DNA from: Candidatus Lindowbacteria bacterium RIFCSPLOWO2_12_FULL_62_27
GTDB taxonomy: Bacteria; Lindowbacteria; 2-12-FULL-62-27
Reading direction: 5' to 3'
Assembly (NCBI GenBank): GCA_001784175.1
Contig: MFPR01000017.1
Location: forward strand, 93,024-157,023
DNA: 64,000 bases
Numbering within the stretch: position 1 is the stretch's first letter; every line of letters starts with the position of its first letter. The position numbers and the translations under genes are program-made. Shown here in pieces: positions 24,145 through 33,392 of this stretch. The notes beneath the pieces were generated by a model. The model was given only the letters and a program-made list of their open reading frames with translations, did not search any database and had not been told where the DNA came from.

Positions 24145-24933
24145 TCAAACACGCGACAGCAGGACCCGGTCGAGCAGCGACGGGAAAAACCGGTTGACGA
24201 AAATCCCGAGCTTGCCGATCCCCGTCAGGATCGTGTCCCGCCGGTTCTTGTTCAACGCCTTTACCAGGAGCCGCGCGCAGGTGTCGACCGTCATCGGCGT
24301 GGTCGGCACGCCCCTGCGGTGCGTCACGCCGAACCGTTTCTGGTGCGCGAGAAACTCGGTCTGGGTGTGCCCGGGGCTGGCGTACATGACCTGCACGCCT
24401 TTTTTGGCGTACTCGACCCGCAGCGACTCCGTGTAGGCCTTGAGGGCCGACTTGGTGGCGCAGTAGGACGACATGAGCGGCATCGCGCGGTGTCCGACCA
24501 CCGACCCGATGTTCATGATCTTGCCGCCGCCCTGCCGTTCCATGATCGGGAGGACTTTTTTCATGAGATACAGCGACGCAAAGAGATTGGTTTCAAAGAT
24601 CTCCCGTTCCGCCGCCATCGGCGTGTCGACGAAGAGGCTGTCGATGCCGTAGGCCGCGTTGTTGATCAGCACGTCGATCCGGTTGAACCGCCGGACCACG
24701 TCGTCGATCATCCGGTCGACGGCCGGGGCGTTGGTGATGTCGAGCGGATACGACGTCATGGTGATTTGGGCGCGGGTCTTCGAGATTTCGTCCCTGAGCG
24801 CCGTCAGGAGTCCATCCCGGCGCGCGATGAGCACCAGCGTCGCGCCGGTCTTCGCCATTTCCCGGGCCAGCGCCGCGCCGATTCCGCCTGACGCGCCCGT
24901 GATCAGTGTGACTGTGCCGTTCCAAGATTGCAT
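24145..24933 (-). CDS. short-chain dehydrogenase/reductase
   Basis: 262 residues, classical SDR. NAD(P)-binding TGASGGIG at about 13-20, NNAAYG at about 92, catalytic Ser/Tyr/Lys with YCATKSALKAY at about 157-167. It resembles DltE-type or sterol/fatty-acid SDRs with the EMAKTGATLVLIARR cofactor region (an Arg pair suggesting NADPH). The substrate cannot be told. GGGAGC precedes the ATG. Divergent from the PLP-enzyme operon; 31 bases downstream is the end of intergenic space to nfu. Confidence 0.88.
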   Translation of the reverse strand: MQSWNGTVTLITGASGGIGAALAREMAKTGATLVLIARRDGLLTALRDEISKTRAQITMTSYPLDITNAPAVDRMIDDVVRRFNRIDVLINNAAYGIDSLFVDTPMAAEREIFETNLFASLYLMKKVLPIMERQGGGKIMNIGSVVGHRAMPLMSSYCATKSALKAYTESLRVEYAKKGVQVMYASPGHTQTEFLAHQKRFGVTHRRGVPTTPMTVDTCARLLVKALNKNRRDTILTGIGKLGIFVNRFFPSLLDRVLLSRV

Positions 24934-25025
24934 CCGCTTTCACGCTCCCTTATTCGAATTATGAATCACAGAACTTGCCGGCATCATATCAGACTGCGGC
25001 GCTTTCGCAATGGCGCGCGCGGCGG

Positions 25026-25053
25026 TTGACGCCCCGCCCGGCGATGGTAGACT
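25026..25053 (+). promoter_or_regulatory. promoter of the PLP enzyme-panB-panC operon
   Basis: TTGACG (25026-25031), 16 bases, TAGACT (25048-25053). The ATG at 25087 has its own AAGGAGAG, so the leader is about 27 bases. Confidence 0.55.
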
Positions 25054-25086
25054 CCACGATTACAATCTTATGAAGGAGAGCGACCC

Positions 25087-26532
25087 ATGCCCAACACAGC
25101 AGTATTGAAAAAAACCATCGCCCGGTGCCGCGAGCGCGGCGTGATCATCCCGACCTTTGAACAGATGCGCCATCCGGAAAAAATTCCGGGCGCGATCCAA
25201 CGGAGGCTCCGCAAGATCGGGCTGTGGGATGTCAGCCCGCTCAATTTGTTCCGCATCACCTGGAAAAATGACATCTCCAGTGGGCTCTTCGGCCCGGTCA
25301 ACGCGCTTGAAATCCCGCGCGTGATCACCCGCGTCCGAGCGCGGATCGTGGGGCTGCTCGGCAAATTTTATCCGACGGGCGCGCACAAGGTCGGCGCGGC
25401 CTTTGGGTGTCTCGTGCCGAGGCTGATCAACGGCGAGTTCGATCCGACGGCCCAGAAGGCCGTCTGGCCGTCGACCGGCAACTACTGCCGGGGCGGCGCC
25501 TTCGATTCGGTTCTGCTCGACTGCGTGCCCGTGGCGATTCTGCCGGAGGGCATGAGCAAGGAGCGGTTCGAATGGCTGAAGGGCATCGGCGCCGAAGTAA
25601 TCGCGACGCCGGGAACGGAATCGAACGTCAAGGAAATTTACGACAAGTGCTGGGAAATCCGCCGGACCCGGCCCGAATGCGTCATCTTCAACCAGTTCGA
25701 GGAATTCGGCAACCCGGTCTGGCATTACGAAGTCACCGGCCCGGCGGTGGAAGAGGCGTTCCGGAATCTCGGACCCGGACTGAACCTCGCCGCGTACATT
25801 TCGGCCACCGGGTCGGCCGGCACCATCGCGGCCGGCGATTATCTGCGCGGGCGGTTTCCGCACATCCGCGTGACCGCCTCCGAGGCCCTCCAGTGCCCGA
25901 CCCTGCTCTACAACGGATTCGGCGCGCACCGGATCGAGGGCATCGGTGACAAGCACGTGCCGTGGATTCACAACGTGCGGAACACCGACGCGGCCGTCGC
26001 CATCGACGACGAGTCCTGCATGCAGATCCTCCGGCTCTTCAATGAAAAGGCGGGCCATGCGCTCCTGAAGGACCAGGGCGTGCCGGCGTCCTTCATCCGC
26101 AAGCTTCCGCTCCTCGGCATTTCCGGGATTTCGAATATGCTGAGCGCGATCAAAATCGCCAAGTATTTCGAGCTGACAGAAAACGACGTCGTCATGACGA
26201 TCTTCACCGATTCGACCGCCCTCTACGGATCGCGGGTCGAGGAACTCCGCGCGCAGTACGGCGAGTACAAACCCAAGAACGCCCTCTACGACCGCACCCG
26301 GTATCTGGACGGGATCGGCCCGGACCATGTGATGGACCTCGGCTACTACGATCGCAAGCGGCTCCACAACCTGAAATACTTCACCTGGGTCGAGCAGCAG
26401 GGCAAAACGTCCGAGGACCTGAACCGTCTCTGGGCGCCGTCTTTCTGGGAGGAGGTCTTTCGCCAGGGTCCGGTGTGGAACCGGCAGATCGACGAGTTCA
26501 ATCGGGCGACGGGCGTTCTCAAGCGGCTCTGA
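25087..26532 (+). CDS. PLP-dependent enzyme, tryptophan synthase beta/cysteine synthase fold
   Basis: 481 residues. Fold type II PLP enzyme: Schiff-base Lys101 in FYPTGAHKVGAAFG, STGNYCRGGAFDSV (asparagine loop) and SATGSAGTIAAGDYLRGRFP (phosphate-binding Gly-rich loop) near residue 240. It is longer than cysteine synthase (about 310) because of a long C-terminal part with NLKYFTWVEQQGKTSEDL. Similar proteins are annotated as pyridoxal-5'-phosphate-dependent protein subunit beta of unknown reaction; a beta-replacement or beta-elimination on Ser/Cys/Thr is likely. AAGGAGAG lies 7 bases before the ATG. Its stop overlaps panB (TGATG). Confidence 0.85.
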   Translation: MPNTAVLKKTIARCRERGVIIPTFEQMRHPEKIPGAIQRRLRKIGLWDVSPLNLFRITWKNDISSGLFGPVNALEIPRVITRVRARIVGLLGKFYPTGAHKVGAAFGCLVPRLINGEFDPTAQKAVWPSTGNYCRGGAFDSVLLDCVPVAILPEGMSKERFEWLKGIGAEVIATPGTESNVKEIYDKCWEIRRTRPECVIFNQFEEFGNPVWHYEVTGPAVEEAFRNLGPGLNLAAYISATGSAGTIAAGDYLRGRFPHIRVTASEALQCPTLLYNGFGAHRIEGIGDKHVPWIHNVRNTDAAVAIDDESCMQILRLFNEKAGHALLKDQGVPASFIRKLPLLGISGISNMLSAIKIAKYFELTENDVVMTIFTDSTALYGSRVEELRAQYGEYKPKNALYDRTRYLDGIGPDHVMDLGYYDRKRLHNLKYFTWVEQQGKTSEDLNRLWAPSFWEEVFRQGPVWNRQIDEFNRATGVLKRL

Positions 26533-27344
26533 TGGCCTCCGCGCCGGTTTCAATCACGTATTTTGCTGAGGCGAAGAAGAAGCGCGAGCGGTTCGTCGTG
26601 TTATCGCTCTACGAAGCCTGGTCGGCGCGGCTCGCGGAAGCCGCCGGCGTGCGCGTTCTTCTCGTGGGCGACAGCCTCGCCACGTCGGTCCAGGGCCATG
26701 AGACGACGCTGTCCGTGACGATGGACCAGATGATCTATCACACGCAGTGCGTCCGTCGCGCCGTGCCCCGCGCGTTCGTGATCGGCGACATGCCGTTTCT
26801 GTCCCACACGGTGTCCGAATCCGACGCGATCCGGAACGCCGGCCGGTTTCTCTCCGAGGGCGGCGCGTCGGCGGTGAAGGTCGAAGGCGGGGCCGAGATT
26901 GCCGACGTCGTTGCCGGCATGGTTCGCCGCGGCATTCCGGTCCTCGGACATATCGGCATGACGCCTCAGCACCATCTGCGGTTCGGCGGGTACAAGGTTC
27001 AGGGCCGGGGGGCGCCGGACGCCAAGCGCATCGTGGCCGACGCGAAGGCTCTCGAAAAGGCCGGAGTGTTCGCGATCGTGCTTGAACTGGTCACCGAGGA
27101 AACCGCGGCCCAAGTCACCGCCGCCGCCGGCGTCCCGACCATCGGGATCGGCGCCGGACGCAAGGTCGACGCGCAGGTGCTGGTGTTCCACGACCTTCTG
27201 GGACTCAATCCGCATTTCTCGCCCCGGTTCCTCAAGCGATACGCCGAAGTCGGGGACGAGGCGGTGGCCGCCATCCGGAAATTCGCGGCCGACGTTTCCG
27301 GCGGCTCGTTCCCCGGCGAGGCCAACGTCTTTCACAACCAGTAG
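26532..27344 (+). CDS. panB: 3-methyl-2-oxobutanoate hydroxymethyltransferase
   Basis: 270 residues. First committed step of pantothenate synthesis: ketoisovalerate plus methylene-tetrahydrofolate gives ketopantoate, in the cytosol. Magnesium and substrate motifs are present: VGDSLATSVQGHETTLSVTMDQMIYH (Asp about 41), FVIGDMPFLS (Asp about 80), VKVEGG, HIGMTPQ, and PTIGIGAG near residue 202. Start ATG 26532 overlaps the upstream stop; the upstream in-frame extension belongs to the PLP gene. Followed 4 bases later by panC, the classic pair. Confidence 0.96.
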   Translation: MASAPVSITYFAEAKKKRERFVVLSLYEAWSARLAEAAGVRVLLVGDSLATSVQGHETTLSVTMDQMIYHTQCVRRAVPRAFVIGDMPFLSHTVSESDAIRNAGRFLSEGGASAVKVEGGAEIADVVAGMVRRGIPVLGHIGMTPQHHLRFGGYKVQGRGAPDAKRIVADAKALEKAGVFAIVLELVTEETAAQVTAAAGVPTIGIGAGRKVDAQVLVFHDLLGLNPHFSPRFLKRYAEVGDEAVAAIRKFAADVSGGSFPGEANVFHNQ

Positions 27345-27348
27345 GCCC

Positions 27349-28191
27349 GTGTTCCTCGCGCGCGACCCCGCGTCGCTCGACCGCGCGCTGGCCGGCGCCC
27401 GGCGCAGGAGGCGGCGTGTGGGATTAGTGCCGACCATGGGCGCGCTTCACGCGGGACACGAAACGCTGATTCGCGAGAGCCTGCATCGGTGCGACCGGAC
27501 GGTCGTCAGCATTTATGTCAATCCTCTGCAATTCGATTCCGCGGCCGATTTCGGCCGATACCCGCGGCCTCTTCGCCGGGACCTGGCGGTGTTGCGCCGG
27601 CTGGGCGTGGACGTCGCGTATTGCCCGAAGCCGTCCGTTTTTCCGGCCGGCTGCGCTCTCCGGGTGACGGAACCCCGTGTCTCCGAAATTCTCGAAGGCC
27701 GGGTCCGTCCGGGACATTTCGAAGGAGTCCTGACGATCGTCGCGAAATTATTTCTTCAGGTGCGGCCGACCCATGTGTTCTTCGGGGAAAAAGATTTCCA
27801 GCAGCTCTGGCTGATCCGGCGGCTCCTCCGGGAGTTCCGGTTCGGAATTGAACTTGTCGCGGTTCCCACCGTCCGCGAGCCTTCGGGCCTCGCCTGCTCG
27901 TCCCGCAACGAACTTTTGAGCGCCCGCGGCCGCCGGCGCGCGGCGGAGATTTATCATGCGCTGTCGTCGGCCGCGCGGCGCGCCGGTTCGGGAGGCCGGC
28001 CTGTTTCGATCGTCGCGCAGGTCCGCCGGCGACTGATGGAAAAAAAGATTCGGCCTGAATACATCGTGCTGGTCGATCCGGTCGATTTTACGCCGGCGAG
28101 GCGGCTGATCCGGCCCGGCGCCCGGCCGCGGCTCCTCGCGGGATGCCGCATCGACGGAATTCATCTGATCGACAACATTTCCATTCCGTAA
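27349..28191 (+). CDS. panC: pantothenate synthetase
   Basis: 280 residues from GTG 27349, 4 bases after panB. It condenses pantoate and beta-alanine with ATP to pantothenate. Signature GLVPTMGALHAGHETLI (HxGH), VNPLQFDSAADFGRYPR, ILEGRVRPGHFEGVLTIVAKLF, THVFFGEKDFQQLWLI and CSSRNELLS are all present, so it is functional by sequence. The longer in-frame ORF from 27082 is the panB coding region in another frame. No panD follows; the next gene is a HEAT-cyclase. Confidence 0.96.
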   Translation: MFLARDPASLDRALAGARRRRRRVGLVPTMGALHAGHETLIRESLHRCDRTVVSIYVNPLQFDSAADFGRYPRPLRRDLAVLRRLGVDVAYCPKPSVFPAGCALRVTEPRVSEILEGRVRPGHFEGVLTIVAKLFLQVRPTHVFFGEKDFQQLWLIRRLLREFRFGIELVAVPTVREPSGLACSSRNELLSARGRRRAAEIYHALSSAARRAGSGGRPVSIVAQVRRRLMEKKIRPEYIVLVDPVDFTPARRLIRPGARPRLLAGCRIDGIHLIDNISIP

Positions 28192-28197
28192 CCCGGC

Positions 28198-31143
28198 ATG
28201 GCCCTTATCACCGTCGACGCGCGATTCCGGCTGGGCCTCCAGCGCGTCCTTGCGCGGCTGGGCGACCGCGAATCGTTCAGCGTCGTGCAGGCGGACCTTG
28301 GGGAGGCCGACCCGGAGATCCGTGCGGGCGCGATCCGGCTCATCGGCGAGCTGGGCCTTCGGGAATTTCTCCCGAACATTCAGGAACGGCTGCAGAAACT
28401 CTACGGCCGGCAGCACGCGCCGGAGGAACTGCCGTTCACCATCGCGGTGTTCAATGCGCTCAAAAAAATCGGGACGCGCGAAATCTCCGAGGAGCTGGCC
28501 CGCCGCTTCGAACAGCTGGCCGGCCGGCTCAAGCCCGCGGCCATTCACGTCATCGCGGCCCACGGGGCCGGCAGCGCCGAGATCGACGGTTTTTTCCAGG
28601 GACTCATCCGGCTCGACACGCCGTATCCGCATCTGAGGGCGCAGGCCGTCGAACTCTACGGGACGCTGGCCGCGGGCCATCCCGACAAGAAGGCGCTGGT
28701 GGCGACGATCCGGAAATGTCTGAAGGACGAGTCGACCGAAATGGCGCGCGCCGCGGCCGAGACGATCGCGAAACTTCTCGGCGAGCGGCTCTTCGAGCTG
28801 CCCGAATGGGGAACGCTTGCGCCGGCCATCCGGGCGGAACTCATCCTCGCGGCGCCCGCGATCCCCGCCGCGCGGCTCGAGGAGGCATTCAAGGATCCGG
28901 AGGCGGATGTCCGGCGGGCGGCGGTGCAGAGGATCCTGTCGGCGGTCGAGCCGCCACAGTCCATCCGCGACGTGATCCGCATGTACAGCCAGGACGCGTC
29001 GGAGGAAACCGTCGTGACCGACCGCCTGATGGCGAGTCTCGGCGGCTGGAACGATTCGGGCCATGGCCGGCTGGTTCTGATCCAGTCGTTCCTGTACATG
29101 CTCAAACGCCAGGCCGGCGTGCTTGAAAAGTTTTTGCCGACGCCCGGCGCCATGCTCGGCGACATGGACAAGCTCATCGCGCGGCTCCGCCGGGCGCTCC
29201 TTCGCACGGGAACGGAACAACTGTCCGAGTCGCTCTTCCTCGCGATGTCCGGCCGGGGCGACAGCCGAAGCGTCTTCAGCGAGGTGGAGGCGCAGCTCAA
29301 GATTTATCCGAAGGAAGGGGAACTCAAGGCCACCGTACAAGAACTTATGGCCGTGCAGGACGATCGAATCCGCAAGCGCATCGCCGCCGAGGTCAAATCC
29401 GTGCCGGCCGGCGCGTTCATCCCGATCAAGCGCATTCTTAAAATCATGCCGCCGCTCAAGGAATCCGCCCTGGTTCCGACCCTGCGCGTCATCAAGGACC
29501 TCGCGCGGTTTCACGGCGATCAGGAGCTGGAGTGGCTGGCCGTCGTCCACCTCGCGGGCTGCCGCGACGGGCCGTCCCTCGCCGCCGTGTCCGACGCCGT
29601 TCTCGGATCGGACAAGGCCGCCGGCCCCCGGTCGCCGGTATCGGCCGCGCGGCGGCAGGTGGACGTTGCGCTCTGGATCCGGTCTCTTTCGGTCGACACC
29701 GCCAACGCACGCGTCCGCGAAACGCTCCTCACCCTCATTCGCTCCTCCACCCATCCCGACACTTTTCGCGCCGCGGTCGACGCAATGACGGCCAAGGTCG
29801 ATACGGAAGTATCCAGCATTCTCATGCTGAGGCTTCCGAGCCTCAAGGGCGCGATGCGGTTCATCGTGATCCAGTCGATCGGCCGGATGGGCGACCGCGT
29901 GCATCTGCCCGTTTTCCTCGGAGACCTCAAGGCGGCGGAGGAAGACCGCAAGCTTGCGGGCCTGCTCGGGCTGGAGAAACTGCTCGACCGCAATCCCGAT
30001 CTGCCGCCGGACACGGTGACGGGGCCGCTCTACGAGTTGAAAAATCATTCGAGCGCGCTCGTCCGCGCCTCCGCGATCGCGCTCCTCGTGCGGCTCAAGG
30101 ATCCCAACCGCGTTGAACTTGTGTCGGAGCTGATCGCTTCGGACCGGCCCATTCCGGTCGGTTCCTACCGGCTTGTGCCGGAACTGGTGCGGGAGGGCCT
30201 TTCAGACGATGGCCGGCAGAAACTCTATCAGGCGCTTCTGTCGCGGGTCGGCCGGCTGTCGGAGGACGAGGAGGCCGTCTGCGAAGCCTTTCGGTCGGTG
30301 CTGGACGGGCGGCCCTTTGCGGAATTGTTGAACCCCCGCCGGCAGCGCGCCGAGTCCGTGGAGGATTTGCGGGACTTGCTGAGAACCCGGTCCGCCGCGC
30401 AGGCCACCACCGATTTCAAAATCTCCAAGGCCATTCAGCGCCGCGCCATCGCATTCCTCGACATCACCGGGTTCACCCCGCGCGCGGCCAAGATGACCGC
30501 GATCGAACTCGGATTTTTTCTCGTGCAGGTCGAGGACGAAATCCTGCCGTTCGTGACCGGCCACCAGGGCCTCCTGGTCAAGCGGCTCGGCGACGGGTTT
30601 CTCCTTTCCTTTCCGGGCTCCGCCGAGGCCCTGTCGGCGTCTCTTGAAATGCTGATGCATCTGGCCAAAAAAAACCAGTTGATTCAGGAGGACGACCGCA
30701 TCCGCCTGCGCGTCGGCATTCACGTCGGCGACGTCCTCGTCGACCGCGACGACGTCTTCGGCGACACCGTCAACGTCGCCGCAAGGGTCGAGGCGCAGGC
30801 CAAACCGATGTGCATCTGCCTTACCGAGGACGTCTTTCGCGATCTGCCCACGCGCAACGAGTCGATCGAGTCGATGGGCCCGGTCCGGCTCAAGGGGAAG
30901 GACGAGCCCGTCACCCTCTACCGCGTCCGGCTTGACGTCATCTACGAGGCGCAGACGGAAGCCCTGCAGAAGCTGATGGCGACCCCGGACTGGCTGCCCA
31001 AAATTCGCCGCTTTGAACTCGTGCTGGACGAAAAGTACCGGATCATCAAGGAAAAAATCGAGGAGGCCAGGCACATGGTCGCGCACGGCGACTACACCCA
31101 CGCCGAATCGCTGGTCGAGGAAATCGAAAAAATGCTGCTCTAA
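28198..31143 (+). CDS. HEAT-repeat protein with C-terminal class III adenylate/guanylate cyclase domain
   Basis: 981 residues, no signal peptide or membrane helix. Residues about 1-740 are helical HEAT-like repeats (RAGAIRLIGELGLREFLPNI, VRRAAVQRILSAVEPPQ, RASAIALLVRLKDPNRVELV). Residues about 748-925 are a class III cyclase: metal Asp in AFLDITGFTPRA, second Asp in KRLGDGFLLSFPG, then GIHVGDVLVDRDDVFGDTVNVAARVEAQAKP with the Asn and Arg of the transition state, so activity is plausible. The last 70 residues are a helical tail (MVAHGDYTHAESLVEEIEKML). Starting 7 bases after panC, probably co-transcribed. Its stop overlaps the stop of the convergent gene by 4 bases. Confidence 0.88.
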   Translation: MALITVDARFRLGLQRVLARLGDRESFSVVQADLGEADPEIRAGAIRLIGELGLREFLPNIQERLQKLYGRQHAPEELPFTIAVFNALKKIGTREISEELARRFEQLAGRLKPAAIHVIAAHGAGSAEIDGFFQGLIRLDTPYPHLRAQAVELYGTLAAGHPDKKALVATIRKCLKDESTEMARAAAETIAKLLGERLFELPEWGTLAPAIRAELILAAPAIPAARLEEAFKDPEADVRRAAVQRILSAVEPPQSIRDVIRMYSQDASEETVVTDRLMASLGGWNDSGHGRLVLIQSFLYMLKRQAGVLEKFLPTPGAMLGDMDKLIARLRRALLRTGTEQLSESLFLAMSGRGDSRSVFSEVEAQLKIYPKEGELKATVQELMAVQDDRIRKRIAAEVKSVPAGAFIPIKRILKIMPPLKESALVPTLRVIKDLARFHGDQELEWLAVVHLAGCRDGPSLAAVSDAVLGSDKAAGPRSPVSAARRQVDVALWIRSLSVDTANARVRETLLTLIRSSTHPDTFRAAVDAMTAKVDTEVSSILMLRLPSLKGAMRFIVIQSIGRMGDRVHLPVFLGDLKAAEEDRKLAGLLGLEKLLDRNPDLPPDTVTGPLYELKNHSSALVRASAIALLVRLKDPNRVELVSELIASDRPIPVGSYRLVPELVREGLSDDGRQKLYQALLSRVGRLSEDEEAVCEAFRSVLDGRPFAELLNPRRQRAESVEDLRDLLRTRSAAQATTDFKISKAIQRRAIAFLDITGFTPRAAKMTAIELGFFLVQVEDEILPFVTGHQGLLVKRLGDGFLLSFPGSAEALSASLEMLMHLAKKNQLIQEDDRIRLRVGIHVGDVLVDRDDVFGDTVNVAARVEAQAKPMCICLTEDVFRDLPTRNESIESMGPVRLKGKDEPVTLYRVRLDVIYEAQTEALQKLMATPDWLPKIRRFELVLDEKYRIIKEKIEEARHMVAHGDYTHAESLVEEIEKMLL

Positions 31144-31886
31144 GGCTCCGCGGGCGGCTTGGCGCCTTCCGGAATCGGCGCCGGTTCCTCCTCCGACAGG
31201 TTTCTCAGATCCCTTTTCACGTAATGTTTCGGCGGAAGAAATTCCTCTTCGCTGAATTTCACCCGCTCGATCTTCCGGGCCTCGAGGACGTCCCGGCCGT
31301 AGGGATAATATTGAATGTCGTTCAGCGGCAGGCCGTGGACCTTGCGGAACAGCATCGAGAGCGGCTCGTAATCGTCCGACGGCGCAAATGCCTGAAACGC
31401 GCGTTCGAGTCCCTCCATGGCCCGCATGAAATCGAATCCGGGCGTGATCTCCTGGGTCGTCGTGATCTCCCGGATGAGCGCCGAGTCCTCATAAATGCGG
31501 TATCGCCGGGCCGCGAATCCCAGCACCGGCGCGGCCGTCTCGTCCTCTTCGATCAGGAAAATCCCTTCGGCGGGCTCCGTCTCTGCCGGGATCGCCGGCG
31601 GAAATTCAATCATCGAATACGCCTGGGTCTTCGCGTCCAGAACGTAGATCGTGCGGGCGTTCAAGTCCGCGATGAGGTCGTAGCCCGACACGTCGCCATT
31701 CACGGTCCGCAGTTTCCCCTTGTCGATCCACATCGCGTTCTTCTGCCGGCTCACCACCTCCGGGGTGTCGCCTTCCTCGGAATACGACACGGCCTCGTAG
31801 GCCACACGGTAGCCGCCCCACGCGCCGCCGGCCTGCAGGAGGGCCGCCAGCGCCAACAAGATCCCGCACCTCCGAATGCTGTTCAC
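31140..31886 (-). CDS. secreted protein of unknown function (DUF4412-like)
   Basis: 248 residues from GTG 31886, which begins a signal peptide (VNSIRRCGILLALAALLQAGGAWG). The upstream part of the open frame (to 32987) is antisense to the flippase and should be ignored. The mature protein is beta-rich: YRVAYEAVSYSEEGDTPEVVSRQKNAMWIDKGKLRTVNGDVSGYDLIADLNARTIYVLDAKTQAYSMIEF resembles DUF4412/LolA-like outer-membrane-associated proteins that sense or bind lipophilic ligands (family resemblance, unproven). The C-terminus is Glu/Pro rich. Divergent from the flippase and tail-to-tail with the HEAT-cyclase. Confidence 0.65.
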   Translation of the reverse strand: MNSIRRCGILLALAALLQAGGAWGGYRVAYEAVSYSEEGDTPEVVSRQKNAMWIDKGKLRTVNGDVSGYDLIADLNARTIYVLDAKTQAYSMIEFPPAIPAETEPAEGIFLIEEDETAAPVLGFAARRYRIYEDSALIREITTTQEITPGFDFMRAMEGLERAFQAFAPSDDYEPLSMLFRKVHGLPLNDIQYYPYGRDVLEARKIERVKFSEEEFLPPKHYVKRDLRNLSEEEPAPIPEGAKPPAEP

Positions 31887-31928
31887 AACTTGTATTGTCG
31901 GCGATCCGCATATAAAAATCAAGGAGAG

Positions 31929-33344
31929 ATGATCCGCATGTTCGCGACGGTTGCAGCGCTGAATGCGATGTCCGGCGGCTTGGGCGCGGCCCTCCTCCTC
32001 GCGCTCGGCGCCATCCTGCCGCCCGAGGAATACGGCACGTTCGTCCTGATCCAGATGGCCGGCCAGGCCCTGTTCTGTTTCGGCGCCGACTGGAGCAACC
32101 ATCTGCTGCAGCGGTACGGCCACGAGGAATTTCTGAAAACCGGCTCGCTCCAAAGCGCCATTCGCGGCCGGTACGGGATTCTGGCCGTGTCGCTCCCGGC
32201 GGCGTCGCTCGTCTTGTGGCTGGCCCGCCCCTGGGTCCTGCCTAGGGAGGGCGCCGGTCCGGTGACGCTGGCCGCGCTCTATGCCGGCTCCCTCATCCTC
32301 ATGGCGCACGTCCAGTATCTTCTGCAGGCCATCGACAAAATCACCGTCAGCGTGTGGCTGCCGGGCCTGTCGCGGATCGTCGCCCTCGTCTGCCTCGGCG
32401 GCCTCTGGGCGTCGGGCCGCCTCAGCGGCTCGACGGCGCTCGCCATTCTGATCGCCGGCGGCGCGCTGGCGGCGCTCGCCGGATTTTGGCGCCTGCGGCC
32501 GGTCCTGGCGGTTCCGGCGTCGATGCGGTTTGAACGGAGCGTGCTCTGGAAGTATTCGATCCCGATCGCCGCGGTCACGGGGCTGGGATTCGTTCAGAAC
32601 TGGATCTCGATCCTGCTCGTCAACAAATTCTGTTCCGCGCGCGACACGGGCGTCTTTGCGCTGGCCCAGCAGATGGTTCTCTTTACGAGCATCGGCCTCG
32701 CCTCCACGACGCCGATCCTCATCAATCACTTCGTTGGCCGACTCGTCGACGGCTTCGACGCCGCGGCCTTCAGAAATTTCTCGATGAATTACCTTCACCG
32801 AATGGTCTTCGCCTGGAACTTCCTCCTCATGGCCGTCCTCGGCGTCGCGCGCTCTCTCTTCGCCACGATCCTCGACACCTACGCGCCCGGCGCCCGGGTC
32901 GTGGAGATCCTCCTGCCGGCCTTCGGGATCCTGGCGATTTCCACGTTCCTCATCCCGGTCATCCACGTCTACGGCCTCACCCAGCACATCATGTGGATGA
33001 GCTTCGTCTCCATCGCCGGCAACGTGACCGTCAGTTTCTGGCTCGCGCCCAAACTCGGCATGACGGGCCTCGCCTGGGGCATGGCCGCCGGCATTCTCCT
33101 CTCGTCCACGCTCTATGCCGCCATCGCCGTCCGCAAGATCGGCACCGGTCTCGCCGCGCTTCTCCGATCGCTCCTCGCCGCATGCCCCCTCGCCTTCGTG
33201 TGTCTCGCCTCCGCCGGCGCCGCCTCGCGCGTCTGGCCGTGGCTCGCGCTGGCCGTGGCCGCGGCGGGCCTGTACCTCCGCCTTGTCCCGCCCAGCCGCG
33301 CCGAACTCAACGACTGGGCCAATCGCTTCAGGCGTTCGTCATAG
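31929..33344 (+). CDS. oligosaccharide flippase family protein (MOP superfamily)
   Basis: 471 residues with 12-14 hydrophobic helices. N-terminal MIRMFATVAALNAMSGGLGAALLLALGAILPPEEYGTFVLIQMAGQALF is typical of Wzx/RfbX polysaccharide exporters, which flip lipid-linked oligosaccharides across the inner membrane. ATG 31929 follows AAGGAG closely; ATG 31938 is a better-spaced alternative. The longer frame from 31224 is antisense to the secreted protein. No glycosyltransferases are adjacent, so its substrate is unknown. Confidence 0.85.
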   Translation: MIRMFATVAALNAMSGGLGAALLLALGAILPPEEYGTFVLIQMAGQALFCFGADWSNHLLQRYGHEEFLKTGSLQSAIRGRYGILAVSLPAASLVLWLARPWVLPREGAGPVTLAALYAGSLILMAHVQYLLQAIDKITVSVWLPGLSRIVALVCLGGLWASGRLSGSTALAILIAGGALAALAGFWRLRPVLAVPASMRFERSVLWKYSIPIAAVTGLGFVQNWISILLVNKFCSARDTGVFALAQQMVLFTSIGLASTTPILINHFVGRLVDGFDAAAFRNFSMNYLHRMVFAWNFLLMAVLGVARSLFATILDTYAPGARVVEILLPAFGILAISTFLIPVIHVYGLTQHIMWMSFVSIAGNVTVSFWLAPKLGMTGLAWGMAAGILLSSTLYAAIAVRKIGTGLAALLRSLLAACPLAFVCLASAGAASRVWPWLALAVAAAGLYLRLVPPSRAELNDWANRFRRSS

Positions 33345-33392
33345 CAGCCGCGCCGCCTTGCATGGCGCCGCCGGATCAGATTGAATGACCGC

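Noticed and set aside
31887-32987. N-terminal extension of the secreted protein frame
   Set aside because: It is entirely antisense to the flippase gene, Arg/Glu-rich, and the GTG at 31886 begins a proper signal peptide.
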